This document shows positions 25,147-34,562 of a DNA stretch of 47,405 nucleotides, one piece after another. The position numbers were made by a program, and so were the translations under genes. The notes under the pieces were generated by a model that worked only from the letters and a program-made list of their open reading frames with translations, was not told the origin of the DNA and did not search any database. Position 1 is the stretch's first letter. Each line of letters starts with the position of its first letter. Source of the DNA: DATKZH01 sp964475955 (GTDB lineage: Bacteria; Planctomycetota; Planctomycetia; Pirellulales; Thermoguttaceae); contig CAYYZY010000042.1 in NCBI GenBank assembly GCA_964475955.1, forward strand, positions 1 through 47,405, in the 5' to 3' direction.

Positions 25147-25484
25147 GGGTCGTCCTGAAGTGGCGGGGCGGGAGATACGGGGGCGGGGCATCTTTTGGGG
25201 GAAGGCGGGGCGCATGCTCCAATCTAAGCAACCAGATCACCGTTCGTCAACTGCGTAGCCGAGAAGCTTCCCAAAAGGGGGGGCCGGACGAGCACGCCCG
25301 CCCAAGCCACCGCCGGGCCGCGAACTTGCGGCCGCCCTGCCGGGCAAGGATAATGGTCGGTAAACTGCCTGGGTTAGGGAAGGTGTAGCCGAGCCGCTGC
25401 CCAGCGTCCAGGGGCCCTCCCCAGGCATTTCGGCTGCCTCCGACGTCAATTCCGCCCCACTCGAAGCTCCCCGGAGAATCGCCG
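25147..25484. other. divergent intergenic region with G-run cluster
   Basis: 338 bases between divergent genes. The plus strand at 25161-25210 has several runs of four or five G and could fold into a G-quadruplex; on the transcript of the RidA-like gene this would be the C-rich 5' leader. No gene is supported. Confidence 0.45.
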
Positions 25485-27617
25485 ATGAGAAGCACGCCGG
25501 CGCGCACGATCGTCCTCTGGTCCACCTGTCTCCTAGCGTTGCTCGGCCCCACTTCGTCTTTCTTGGGGGCCGCCCCGGAGCCGCCCGAGGCCGACCGCGC
25601 CGCGCTCGCCTGGGTCCGCTTCGTCGACGGCGAGGAGACCTACGCCGACCTGCCCTACGTCTGGCTCGGCAAGGCCGACCTGCACCTGCGGATCGACGTC
25701 GAGCCCCGCTCCGGCCACGTGCTCGAACTGCTCTGGGGCTCGAAGGACGACGCGCGCGAAGCAATCGCCGACGTCAACGGCAAAGAGCTGCGCATAAGTG
25801 GCGGGGGCTACGACGGCTTTCAGTGGTTGAGCGTCGCCCTGCCGCCCGACCCCGCCGGCCCTCGCTACGAAATCACGTTGCGGCAGGGACTGCCCAAGGC
25901 CGCCTTCCTGGCCGGAATCCGGCTCACCGAAGCCCGAAGCGACTCCTCGCCGCCCGCGCCCGACCTCCAGCAGGCGGCCTTCAAGATGAGCTACCAGGTC
26001 AAGCGGCCCTCCCCGCCCGAGGCGTTCCCCGAGATGCGCCCGGTTTGGGACCGCGAGCCCGAGCCGACGTCGCCACTGGCGGATGCCCGCCAAGAGGGCG
26101 CGTTTCGCAAGGCCGAGCAAAACGCCCGACGCGCCAACGAGCAGTTCTTCCGCTGCCGCCGGTTCGTCGACGGCTGGCTGGAACACGCCGATCCGGCCAC
26201 GGGCCTCATCCCCCGCAACCTCACGCGAAGCGTCGATATCTGGAACGCCCAGGACTCGGCGGCCGACAACTATCCCTTCATGGTGCTCACCTGCGCGCTG
26301 ACCGACCGCGAGCTGTTCGAAGGCCGCATGCTCGACATGCTCCGCACGGAAACCCGGCTCACGAGCCGCATCGACCGCCTCCCCGACACGTATTCGTTCT
26401 CCAAGCAGGACTTCCAGGACGAGACTCCCAACCTGGATCGGATCATCTTCGGCGGGTCGGAATACGTCAAAGACGGGCTCTTGCCGCTCACCGAATGGCT
26501 GGGTTCGAGCCCCTGGAGCGAGCGGATGCTGGGTATCGTCGACGACGTCTGGAAGCACGCCCCGGTCGAGACCCCGCTCGGCCCGATCCCCTCGACCAAC
26601 GTCGAGGTCAACGGCGAGATGCTCCAGGCGCTCGCGCGCATCTACTGGATGACCGGCGAGCGGAAATACCTGGAGTACGCCGTCCGGCTGGGCGATTACT
26701 ACTTGCTCGGCGAGCGGCACCCCACGCGCGACTTCACCAGCCTCCGGCTCCGCGATCACGGCTGCGAGATCGTCTCCGGGCTGTCGGAGTTGTACGTCGC
26801 CGTCAGCTTCGCCGATCCCGAGAAGAAGAGGGCCTACGAGGAACCGATCCACGCCATGTTCGACCGGATCCTCGAAGTCGCGCGCAACGAGCACGGCATG
26901 CTGGCCAACAAGTTCAACCCCGTAACCGGCGAGGCCGACCGGCGCTTCTGCGACACCTGGGGCTACAACTACAACGGCGTCTACGCCGTCTACCTGATCG
27001 ACAAGACCGAGGCCTACCGAGAGGCCGTGCGCCACGTCCTCTCGCAACTCACCGAGCACCTTACCGACTACCACTGGGGGAGCGCCGACGAGTACGCCGA
27101 CTCGATCGAAGGGGCGATCAACCTCTACAACCGCGAGCGCGTGGAGTCGGCCACCGAGTGGATCGACAGCGAGATCCGCGACATGTGGAGCGTCCAGCAG
27201 CCCGACGGCGTCGTCGAAGGCTGGCACGGCGACGGCAACTCGGCCCGAACTGCCATCATGTACGCCTTCTGGAAGACGCAGGGCCTCCACGTCCGGCCCT
27301 GGCGCGCCGACGTCCGCGTGGGAGCCGTCCAACAGGACGGCGACCTCTTCGTCAGCCTCATCGCCGACGAGCCCTGGAGCGGCAAGCTCCTGTTCGACAA
27401 GCCCCGGCACAAGGTCCAGATGGGGCTGCCGATCGACTACCCGCGCATCAACCAGTTCCCCGAGTGGTTCGTCGCCCGGGCCGAGCGCCGGTACACCGTG
27501 CGCGAGCCCGGCGGCCAGGCGAGCCCGCGGCCAGGCACCGAGCTCCAGAGCGGCATCCCCATTGAGCTCGAGCCGGGCGAGGAGCTGCGCCTGGTCGTCA
27601 CCGCCGACGACCGCTGA
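25485..27617 (+). CDS. large secreted protein with (alpha/alpha)6-barrel glycosidase-like domain
   Basis: 710 residues; GGAG lies about eight bases before the ATG. A signal peptide (MRSTPARTIVLWSTCLLALL to about LGA-AP) directs export. Residues 40-150 form a beta-sandwich-like region; residues 195-600 are helical with aromatic-rich turns (ADNYPFMVLTCALTDRELFE, NVEVNGEMLQALARIYWMTG, FCDTWGYNYNGVYAVYLIDK, GSADEYADSIEGAINLYNRE), the look of six-hairpin glycosidases or polysaccharide lyases. The C-terminal 100 residues are beta-rich. I cannot name a CAZy family. It is followed after 62 bases by a Tat oxidoreductase, suggesting extracytoplasmic breakdown of a glycan followed by sugar oxidation. 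Confidence 0.72.
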   Translation: MRSTPARTIVLWSTCLLALLGPTSSFLGAAPEPPEADRAALAWVRFVDGEETYADLPYVWLGKADLHLRIDVEPRSGHVLELLWGSKDDAREAIADVNGKELRISGGGYDGFQWLSVALPPDPAGPRYEITLRQGLPKAAFLAGIRLTEARSDSSPPAPDLQQAAFKMSYQVKRPSPPEAFPEMRPVWDREPEPTSPLADARQEGAFRKAEQNARRANEQFFRCRRFVDGWLEHADPATGLIPRNLTRSVDIWNAQDSAADNYPFMVLTCALTDRELFEGRMLDMLRTETRLTSRIDRLPDTYSFSKQDFQDETPNLDRIIFGGSEYVKDGLLPLTEWLGSSPWSERMLGIVDDVWKHAPVETPLGPIPSTNVEVNGEMLQALARIYWMTGERKYLEYAVRLGDYYLLGERHPTRDFTSLRLRDHGCEIVSGLSELYVAVSFADPEKKRAYEEPIHAMFDRILEVARNEHGMLANKFNPVTGEADRRFCDTWGYNYNGVYAVYLIDKTEAYREAVRHVLSQLTEHLTDYHWGSADEYADSIEGAINLYNRERVESATEWIDSEIRDMWSVQQPDGVVEGWHGDGNSARTAIMYAFWKTQGLHVRPWRADVRVGAVQQDGDLFVSLIADEPWSGKLLFDKPRHKVQMGLPIDYPRINQFPEWFVARAERRYTVREPGGQASPRPGTELQSGIPIELEPGEELRLVVTADDR

Positions 27618-27679
27618 CCGTTTCTCCCGACACGCACCAACCGCCGTTTCTTCCTCGACCTCCAAAAGGAGTCCAACGA

Positions 27680-29026
27680 ATGAACGACTCACGCAGACCA
27701 ACCGCCCGCCGCTTTGCGATCACTCGACGTCGGCTCCTCAAGTCGACGCTGGCCGCCGGGGCCGGGCTGACGATCCTCCCCAGCGGCGTGCTCGCCGGCG
27801 CCGACGCCCCCAGCAACAAGCTGAACGTCGCCCTGATCGGCACTTGGGGCAGGGCGCGGGCGCACTTCAACAGCGTCAAGAACGAGAACGTGGTCGCACT
27901 GTGCGACGTCGACGAGAAGAACCTCGCCAAAGCGGCCGACACGTTCCCCGACGCGAAACACTACGTCGACTGGCGCAAATGCCTCGAGCAGAAGGACGTC
28001 GACGCCGTGGTTTGCAGCACGACCGACCACACGCACGCCTTCATCGCCAACTGGGCCTTGAACCGCGACATGCACGTCTATTGCGAGAAGCCGCTGGGCA
28101 ATTGCGTGGAAGAGGTGCGCGTCGTGCGCGCGAACTGGCTCTCCAAGAAAGACAAACTGGCCACGCAGGTGGGCACCCAACGGCACGCGCACCCCAACTT
28201 CAACCGCGTGCGCGAGATGATCCTCGACGGGGCCGTCGGCACCTTGAAGCACGTCCACGCCTGGGGCAATCGCGAGCTGCGCCGGCCCGGCTACCTGCCG
28301 CCCAAGGGCGATCCCCCGCCCCACCTGCACTACGACCTCTGGATCGGGCCGTCGCCTTGGCACCCCTACAACCCGGGCTACTTCGGCGGTTGCCTGGCCT
28401 GGAACATGTACTGGGACTTCGGCAGCGGGCAGATCGGCGACATGGGAAGCCATACCATGGATCTCGCCTGGTACGGCATCGACGCCGCCTTGCCCACGAC
28501 GGCCGAAGCGTTCGGCGAGCCGTTCAATCCCGAGGTCACGCCCGTCGACATGACCGCGACCTTCGACCATCCGGCCAACGATTGGCGGCCGCCGATCAAG
28601 GTCACCTGGTACCAGGGAGCCCACGGTGGTAAGCGAAAGGAAATGGACCCCTACGGCAACGGCCACGGCGCTCTTTTCGTGGGCGACAAGGCCAAGCTGG
28701 CGGCCGGTTTCAGAAACCACAAGCTCCTGCCGCTGGAAGAGGGCGGCAGTCTCGATCATTACACGCCCCGTCCGGAATCGGAGCGCATCCCCGACATGGG
28801 TGGATTCCAGGCGCAGTGGGTCAACGCGTGCAAGGGCGACCTGAAGTGCGATTGCGACTTCAAATACAGCGGCGACGCCCTCGAACAGATGCTCTTGGGC
28901 CTGGTGGCCTACCGGGTGGGAAAGAAGCTCGAGTACGACGGCAAGGCCGGGCGCGTGACCAACTGCGACGAGGCCAACGAGCTGCTAAGCCGCGACTATC
29001 GCGACGGCTGGGTCCTGGACGGCTGA
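27680..29026 (+). CDS. Gfo/Idh/MocA family oxidoreductase with Tat signal
   Basis: 448 residues with AAAGGAG upstream. Leader ITRRRLLKSTLAAGAGLTIL contains the twin arginine and a hydrophobic stretch ending near GVLAGA. The Rossmann domain begins KLNVALIGTWGRARAHFNSV; MHVYCEKPLGNCVEEV is the EKP motif; DFGSGQIGDMGSHTMDLAWY holds the catalytic Asp/His region. It is a different subfamily from the oxidoreductase at 3717-5057: the middle part is longer, with GPSPWHPYNPGYFGG and tryptophans characteristic of the planctomycete large clade. Likely co-transcribed with the secreted barrel protein. Sugar substrate unknown. Confidence 0.92.
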   Translation: MNDSRRPTARRFAITRRRLLKSTLAAGAGLTILPSGVLAGADAPSNKLNVALIGTWGRARAHFNSVKNENVVALCDVDEKNLAKAADTFPDAKHYVDWRKCLEQKDVDAVVCSTTDHTHAFIANWALNRDMHVYCEKPLGNCVEEVRVVRANWLSKKDKLATQVGTQRHAHPNFNRVREMILDGAVGTLKHVHAWGNRELRRPGYLPPKGDPPPHLHYDLWIGPSPWHPYNPGYFGGCLAWNMYWDFGSGQIGDMGSHTMDLAWYGIDAALPTTAEAFGEPFNPEVTPVDMTATFDHPANDWRPPIKVTWYQGAHGGKRKEMDPYGNGHGALFVGDKAKLAAGFRNHKLLPLEEGGSLDHYTPRPESERIPDMGGFQAQWVNACKGDLKCDCDFKYSGDALEQMLLGLVAYRVGKKLEYDGKAGRVTNCDEANELLSRDYRDGWVLDG

Positions 29027-29070
29027 TTCCGCCCCCTTTGCCCATCGGCCGCACGGCCGTCCCCTCGGAC

Positions 29071-29090
29071 GACGCGCGCATGCGCGCGTC
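29071..29090. terminator. perfect GC palindrome after the oxidoreductase gene
   Basis: GACGCGCGCATGCGCGCGTC is its own reverse complement, and flanking CCCCTCG/CGGGGG extend the possible stem. It follows the stop codon by about 45 bases. There is no T-run, so termination by this hairpin is only a possibility. Confidence 0.4.
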
Positions 29091-29102
29091 TCGGGGGAGT
29101 AG

Positions 29103-29192
29103 ACTCTGTCGGAAACTTCGTAGGGTGGGTGCTTGCACCCACGCGAAGACCACGGTTTCCCGGCGTGCGTGCAAGCACGCATCCTACAGATC
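29103..29192. repeat. palindromic CTGTCGGAAA...TAGGGTGGGTGCTTGCACCC element, second copy
   Basis: Shares TGTCGGAAAC, TAGGGTGGGTGCTTGCACCC and GTGCGTGCAAGCACGCATCC with 21308-21428, in the opposite orientation. The right terminal repeat is not kept. It separates the convergent oxidoreductase and rpoN genes. Confidence 0.65.
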
Positions 29193-29208
29193 TGAAGCTG
29201 CTTCCCGG

Positions 29209-30747
29209 CTACGCCTTGCCGTCGGTCTTCGCTGCGCCGGCAGCCGGCTTTTCGGGATTCTTGGCCGCGGCGGCGGTCCAGTCGCGGCGCTGGCGCGAGC
29301 TGGGGATGTCCATCGCCTTGCGATACTTGGTCACGGTGCGCCGGGCCACCGTGATGCCGTGCTTGGCGAGTTCCTTGACCAGGTGCTCGTCGCTGAAGGG
29401 ATTCTGCTTGTCCTCGCCGTCGACGATCTCCTGGAGCTTCAGGCGGACCGCGTCCCAAGCGACCTCCTCGCCGTCGGCCCCGACCGTGCCGCCGCAGAAG
29501 AAACGCTTGAGGGGGAAGATCCCTCGGGGCGTCTGGATCCACTTGTCGTCGACCGCCCGGCTCACCGTGGTCACGTGGACCCCCACCTTGTCGGCGATCT
29601 GCTGCATCTTCAGGGGCTCGATGAACTCGGGCCCCCGGTTGAGGAACTCGGTCTGGTGGTCGACGATCGCCTGGGCGACGCGGGTGAGCGTGTTGCGGCG
29701 CTGCTGGATCGAGTCGATCAGCCACTGGGCCGAATTGAGCTTGCGCTTGATGAACTCGCGCGTCTCCTCGTCGGCCTTGCCGCTGGAAAGCAGCCTGCGG
29801 TAGTGCGGGCTGATGAACAAGCTCGGCGTGCGGCCGTCCTCCAGCCGCACCTCGTAGCCGCCGCCGTCGGCCGGGTCGACGAACACGTCGGGCGTGACCG
29901 TCGGAACGAAGGCCTCGCTGAACTTCGCCCCCGGCTTGGGATTCAACTTGCGCAGCTCGCGGATCGTCTCCTGAATCAGCTCGAGCGAGTAGCCGGTCTT
30001 CTTGGCGATGACCGGCAGCCGGTTATGCTCCAGGTCTTCCAGGTGGCTGGAGATGAGCGTCCGCAACTCCTCGTAGTACGGCATGCCGGGCGTCAGTTGC
30101 AGCAGCAGGCACTCGCGGAGATTGCGGGCGGCGACGCCGGGCGGATCGAGCCGGTGGATGACGGCCAGCGCCTGCTTCGCCAGGGCCAGGTCCTCCTCGT
30201 TGGAGTCCGGGCCGATCAGGTCCTCCAGGCTGCTCTGGAGGTAGCCGTTGGAATCGAGGTTGTAGATGATCCGATCGGCCATCGCCCGGACGTTCCGGTC
30301 CAGGTTGAACCACCCTATCTGCTCGTGGAGGTAATCCTGGAGCGTTTGGGGCCGGGCCGCCATGTTGGCCATGGCGTCGTGCTTGCGCTCGGTTTCTTCG
30401 GCGATCCGGTTCCGCGAGGGGCGCGAGTGTTCCTCGAAGTGGTCGGGCCACTCCTGGTCCATCTTGAGCAGCCGTTCGAAGTCGGCCTCGTTATCGGTCG
30501 ACTCGTCGATGACCAGCTCGCGCTCTTCGTCGGTGGGGGCGTCGGGCGCGTCCTCCTCGGCCTCGTCGGCGGGCAGGTCGGGGTCCTCTTCCCGCATTTC
30601 CAGGATCGGGTTCTCCTCCATCTCCTGCTCGATCCGCTCCTGGAGCGCCAGGATGGGCAACTGCAAGATCTCCATCGACTGGATCATCCGCGGTGCAAGC
30701 ACCTGCTTCTGAACCATCCGGAGTTCTTGACCGAGAGAGAGTCGCAT
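29209..30747 (-). CDS. rpoN: RNA polymerase sigma-54 factor
   Basis: 512 residues. The N-terminal activator-interacting region is textbook: MRLSLGQELRMVQKQVLAPR then MIQSMEILQLPILALQERIE. An acidic linker (residues 50-95) follows. The core-binding region contains LNLDRN-type and LDPPGVAARNLRECLLLQLT segments; the DNA-binding half has QTEFLNRGPEFIEPLKMQQI and ADKVGVHVTTVSRAVDDKWI (helix-turn-helix) and ends with the RpoN box ARRTVTKYRKAMDIPSSRQR. It directs transcription from -24/-12 promoters with AAA+ activators. About 35 residues after the box (Ala/Lys-rich) are longer than usual. Separate transcription unit, 180 bases downstream of recR. Confidence 0.96.
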   Translation of the reverse strand: MRLSLGQELRMVQKQVLAPRMIQSMEILQLPILALQERIEQEMEENPILEMREEDPDLPADEAEEDAPDAPTDEERELVIDESTDNEADFERLLKMDQEWPDHFEEHSRPSRNRIAEETERKHDAMANMAARPQTLQDYLHEQIGWFNLDRNVRAMADRIIYNLDSNGYLQSSLEDLIGPDSNEEDLALAKQALAVIHRLDPPGVAARNLRECLLLQLTPGMPYYEELRTLISSHLEDLEHNRLPVIAKKTGYSLELIQETIRELRKLNPKPGAKFSEAFVPTVTPDVFVDPADGGGYEVRLEDGRTPSLFISPHYRRLLSSGKADEETREFIKRKLNSAQWLIDSIQQRRNTLTRVAQAIVDHQTEFLNRGPEFIEPLKMQQIADKVGVHVTTVSRAVDDKWIQTPRGIFPLKRFFCGGTVGADGEEVAWDAVRLKLQEIVDGEDKQNPFSDEHLVKELAKHGITVARRTVTKYRKAMDIPSSRQRRDWTAAAAKNPEKPAAGAAKTDGKA

Positions 30748-30927
30748 GGGAACCGCAGACCTGGTTTCTTGTCGTCCTCAAACGCATGCCGGAAGGCCGC
30801 TTCTCTTCTCCGAAGACCGAATTCTCGGCCGGCCCCGCCGGCTCCTCGGCCCGGCCCCGGCCGAAGACTGGTGATTAGACCTTAAGCACGACCGCGACAC
30901 TCAATTGTACCGCACAGACCGGGGCGG

Positions 30928-31527
30928 TCAAAACTCCTGGCGGCCCGACAACGCGTCGGAAAGCATCTCCCTATTGGCGAATTCGAGCACGCTGCCGGTG
31001 GTGATCCCCCGAGCGAGGCGGGTGATGCGGACCGGCGACTCGGAGAGGAGGTTCGACAGGTGCAGGGCCGTGCCGTCGCCCTCCACCGTGGGGTTGGTCG
31101 CCATGATCAGCTCCCGAAACTCCCCTCCACGCACCCGGCGGACCAGGGCGTCGATCGTCAGTTGGTCCGGGCCGATACCCTCCAACGGTGCAATCCGACC
31201 CAGCAATACGTGGTACAGGCCGCGATACGTCCCCGTCTCCTCCAAGGCGATCAGGTCCCTCGGTTGCTCCACCACGCAAAGCACGTGGCGATCCCGGCGA
31301 GGGTCCCGACAGATTGCGCATTCTTCCTTTTCTGACAGATTGTAACAGGTGCGGCAATAGCGGACGTTCTCCTTCACGTCGCGGATGGCATCGGCCAGAG
31401 CCAACGCTTCCGGTTTTGACAGGCGCAACACGTGGTACGTCAGCCGCTCGGCCGACTTCTTGCCGATGCCGGGCAGCTTGGTGAACTCGCCGATCAGGTG
31501 GCTCACCGATTCCGAGAGTTCCGACAC
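30928..31527 (-). CDS. recR: recombination protein RecR
   Basis: 199 residues, standard length. N-terminal helix-hairpin-helix FTKLPGIGKKSAERLTYHVL; zinc finger CRTCYNLSEKEECAICRD; Toprim domain LCVVEQPRDLIALEETGTYR then GLYHVLLGRIAPLEGIGPDQ; closing LARGITTGSVLEFANREMLS. RecR works with RecO (and RecF) to load RecA at gaps. Third in the dnaX-ybaB-recR series transcribed from about 34.06 kb, 158 bases after ybaB. Confidence 0.97.
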   Translation of the reverse strand: MSELSESVSHLIGEFTKLPGIGKKSAERLTYHVLRLSKPEALALADAIRDVKENVRYCRTCYNLSEKEECAICRDPRRDRHVLCVVEQPRDLIALEETGTYRGLYHVLLGRIAPLEGIGPDQLTIDALVRRVRGGEFRELIMATNPTVEGDGTALHLSNLLSESPVRITRLARGITTGSVLEFANREMLSDALSGRQEF

Positions 31528-31685
31528 CGCTCTACGCCTTACCTTCGTTGGCTCTACGTTCGACCTCGCCCGTTGGGTCGGGCATTTCCTGCAACCGGAC
31601 GGCGCGAACGATGCCGCGGCCTCGTCAAACCCAAGGAGGGCGCCGCGGCCGCGAGGTCACGCGCAAAAAACGGAAAACCCCATGG

Positions 31686-32111
31686 CTACGCCGGCTCCGG
31701 GTCCTCCGAGCCGTGCTCCTCGCCGGGGCCCTGCTCGCCGCGGTCCTGCTCGTCGGGGACCTGCCCGGCGAGCATTTGGCCCAGCGCCGCGTCCAATCCG
31801 GGGACCTCCAGTCCGCCGGCCATCGACTTCATGGCCTCCACGTGGAGCTGTTTCGCCTTGCCGATCGCCTGATTGACCGCCGTGGTGACGAGGTCTTCGA
31901 TCATCTCGCAGTCGCCCTGCTCGACGAGCTGCTTGTCCACGCGGCAACCCAGCACCTCGAGCAGCCCGTTCACCTCCACCTCGACCATGCCGCCGCCGGC
32001 CGAGCCGGTCGTTCGGCGGCCCCGCAGCTCTTGGTTGAGCCCTTTCATCCGGCCGCTGATCTCCTGGGCCTGGCGAAGCAGGGAGCTGAGGTTGGTGAGT
32101 CCCTTGAACAC
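31686..32111 (-). CDS. ybaB: YbaB/EbfC family nucleoid-associated protein
   Basis: A GTG at 32111 with CAGGAG upstream (32117-32122) gives 141 residues starting MFKGLTNLSSLLRQAQEISG, the typical N-terminus. TTGSAGGGMVEVEVNGLLEV is the family signature, then CEMIEDLVTTAVNQAIGKAK. The C-terminal 30 residues (Glu/Pro/Gly-rich) are longer than in most members (about 105-110). It is a dimeric DNA-binding protein commonly encoded between dnaX and recR, as here. Confidence 0.93.
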   Translation of the reverse strand: MFKGLTNLSSLLRQAQEISGRMKGLNQELRGRRTTGSAGGGMVEVEVNGLLEVLGCRVDKQLVEQGDCEMIEDLVTTAVNQAIGKAKQLHVEAMKSMAGGLEVPGLDAALGQMLAGQVPDEQDRGEQGPGEEHGSEDPEPA

Positions 32112-32265
32112 GTTCGACTCCTGTTGGTTTGGCGACGGCGCATCAACGAGTGGTGCAATCGTCGCTTTGCGTTCCGCGAAAAAGCGTCGGTTCGCGGGGC
32201 GAACCACGACCCACATTGCTCGCCCGATGCCGGCGATCCACTCGCCGCGCGAGCTGCGTGGCGGT

Positions 32266-34062
32266 CTACTTCTTTTCGGGAGGCTCGTCCACCCGGATCG
32301 GCTTGGCGTCGAACAGCTCGGCCGCCCGGCGGATCATCGGGTGACGCAGGACTTCCATCCTTCGCTGCTGAGGCGAAACGGCAGGCGAGCCCGACGCGGT
32401 CTCCGGCTGCCCGGCCTCATCTTCCAACAGGACGAAATCGACGCGTAGGGTCCGGCCGGTCAGATCGGCCAGGGCCTTCTCGAACTTGGCCGCCTGATCG
32501 GGCCGCTCACAAACCGACTTCGAGAAAGTATACGCCGGTCGGAAACTGACCACCAGACGGTTTGGCGCGGCAATTGCTACCCGGGCATGATCCTTGGCGT
32601 GCCGGGCCCCCAATCCGGAGACCTGCTGAAGCGCCGCGTTCCACACCCGGGCCGCGTTTTCCGCGTCGAGCGTCATCTTTTCGGCGGTGGCCACCCCTGA
32701 CGAGGGGGCCTCCGAAGAGTCGACCGCTTCCGCGGGACCGGAATCCCGTGGCGGTGCGGGCCGATTCGGGCGAGGGGCTCCGCCGCCCCGTCCACTACCC
32801 CCAGAAACAGGGGGACGGCTCGCCTTCGGGCCGGTCACGCCCGCGGTGGGCCGCGGGGCGCTACCTTCGCCGGGAGGAGGGCCGTCGGTCAATTGGGCAA
32901 TCAGCGCCGGCAGTTCGTCGAGGTCCTCCAGGCTGGCGATCCGCACCAGCGCCAGCTCGACCACGGTGCGGACCTGGGTGGTGACGCGGAGCCGCGAAAG
33001 CGTCTGCTCGAGGATTTGCATCGCCGCGAGCAGGGTCTGAAGACCCAGACGCTCGGCCACCTTGGCGACCGCGTCTTGGGAGGCGGGCGACGCGTACAGG
33101 TACGCCTCGGCCGGGCAGCCCACCGCCGCCGCCATGCAATCGCGAAAGTAGCCGAAGAGCTGCTCGGTGAGTTGGGCGACGTCGACCCCCTCTTGCAGCG
33201 CCGTGTCGAGCAGGGCCAGGGCCGCCGCCGCATCGCGATCGACCAAGTGCCCCACCAATCCCGCCAAACGCTCCTCGCCCGCCGAGCCCAACATGCCATG
33301 CACGTCGGCCACGGTGATCCGCTCGGGGGCGAAGGCGAGCAGTTGCTCGAGGAGCGACTGTCCGTCGCGGATCGACCCGGCCGCGCGTCGGGCGAGCAGG
33401 TCAAGGGCTTCGGGCTCGGCGGAAACCCCCTCGGCGTCGACCACCCGCTGCAAACACTCGCCGATCGATTCGCGGCGGATCCCCGCGAAATCGAAGCGCT
33501 GGCATCGCGATAGGATCGTGACCGGGACCTTGCCCGGCTCGGTCGTGCAGAAGATGAACTTCACGTGCTCGGGCGGCTCTTCGAGGGTCTTCAACAGGGC
33601 GTTGAAGGCCTCGCGCGTGAGCATGTGGACTTCGTCGATGATGTAGACCTTGAACCGGGCGCGACTGGGCCGCACGTTAACGTTCTGCCGGAGTTGCCGG
33701 ATCTCGTCGATGCCGCGGTTGCTGGCCCCGTCGATCTCCAGCACGTCGACGTCGTCGCCCACGCTGATGCTGCGGCAGAGGTCGCACTCGTTGCACGGAC
33801 TCGGCGAGGGGCCCTTGGTCTGGCAGTTCAGGGCCTTGGCCAGGATTCGGGCACAGGAAGTCTTGCCCACGCCCCGGGCCCCGGTGAACAGGTACGCGTG
33901 GCCCACCCGGTCCGTGGTGACGGCGTTCATCAAGGCCCGGGCGACGTGCTCCTGGCCGATGAGGTGCTCGAAAAGCTGGGGGCGATAGCGTCGGGCGATG
34001 ACGGTGTAGCGTCCCGGCGCTACGGGAGGGATTTGGGTCGCGTTGGGGGCGGAATCCGACAT
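32266..34062 (-). CDS. dnaX: DNA polymerase III tau/gamma subunit
   Basis: 598 residues from the ATG at 34062. The clamp-loader ATPase is complete: YRPQLFEHLIGQEHVARALM, Walker A HAYLFTGARGVGKTSCARIL, four zinc cysteines (CQTKGPSPSPCNECDLC), Walker B VYIIDEVHMLTREAFNALLK, sensor-1 FIFCTTEPGKVPVTILSRCQ with the SRC arginine finger. Domains II and III follow to residue 380, then a Pro/Gly-rich linker and a C-terminal tau-like domain (ENAARVWNAALQQVSGLGAR) that would bind polymerase or helicase. No slippery A-run was seen, so a separate gamma by frameshifting is not predicted. It starts about 200 bases downstream of the SRP RNA gene. Confidence 0.96.
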   Translation of the reverse strand: MSDSAPNATQIPPVAPGRYTVIARRYRPQLFEHLIGQEHVARALMNAVTTDRVGHAYLFTGARGVGKTSCARILAKALNCQTKGPSPSPCNECDLCRSISVGDDVDVLEIDGASNRGIDEIRQLRQNVNVRPSRARFKVYIIDEVHMLTREAFNALLKTLEEPPEHVKFIFCTTEPGKVPVTILSRCQRFDFAGIRRESIGECLQRVVDAEGVSAEPEALDLLARRAAGSIRDGQSLLEQLLAFAPERITVADVHGMLGSAGEERLAGLVGHLVDRDAAAALALLDTALQEGVDVAQLTEQLFGYFRDCMAAAVGCPAEAYLYASPASQDAVAKVAERLGLQTLLAAMQILEQTLSRLRVTTQVRTVVELALVRIASLEDLDELPALIAQLTDGPPPGEGSAPRPTAGVTGPKASRPPVSGGSGRGGGAPRPNRPAPPRDSGPAEAVDSSEAPSSGVATAEKMTLDAENAARVWNAALQQVSGLGARHAKDHARVAIAAPNRLVVSFRPAYTFSKSVCERPDQAAKFEKALADLTGRTLRVDFVLLEDEAGQPETASGSPAVSPQQRRMEVLRHPMIRRAAELFDAKPIRVDEPPEKK

Positions 34063-34262
34063 GCGGCTTGTGGGGTTAGCGGTCCGACCGGGGCCCGTCG
34101 ACCTCAACAGTCCAAGAAAGGGAGACCGGCAACGGGCTGCCCCGCCGAGACGCGGCCCCACCCCCTTTCTCGGGGGTGGCCGAACTCGTTCCAACCGTGG
34201 ATGTTACGACGCCCGATCGGCCGGGCGACCCGCCGGGCCAAGCCCTTCGGCACCCGACGAGA

Positions 34263-34345
34263 GGCCCACCACACATGAGTACCCCGCTTATGGCTGCTGG
34301 CTTTCGCCCCTGACCAGGTTCACGGTTCCCCATTGTGGGGGCCCC
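34263..34345 (-). ncRNA. ffs: signal recognition particle RNA (4.5S/scRNA-type)
   Basis: Read on the minus strand, GAACCTGGTCAGG-GGCGAAAGCC-AGCAGCC is the conserved SRP helix 8 with its symmetric and asymmetric internal loops, capped by a GAAA tetraloop (plus-strand 34302-34305). The flanks close a long stem: GGGCCCCCACA at the 5' side and TGTGTGGTGGGCC at the 3' side. About 83 nucleotides, the small bacterial type without an Alu domain. It binds Ffh for membrane protein targeting. The gene is upstream of dnaX in the same direction, as scr is in Bacillus subtilis. Exact ends may differ by several bases. Confidence 0.88.
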
Positions 34346-34562
34346 TCATCGGAAACCGACGTGGGCCTGCCCGACTCGGAACCTTCTTTTTACGATGTGC
34401 TCGCCTGAACGTCAAATGGGGGGACAGAGAATGCGGGGTGAGCGGCAAGTGGCGAGGACTGAGGCGGCGGTCCTGGTAGCCGAGGGGCGGGAGGTGTTTT
34501 ATGATTCGGGGGCCGGCAGGGCGGCGGTCGTCTTGCCAAACGAAGCACTCCGGGGGATAGCG

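Noticed and set aside
32266..34062. programmed frameshift in dnaX to make a short gamma subunit
   Set aside because: No run of A residues followed by a stem was found in the coding strand near the domain III/linker border.
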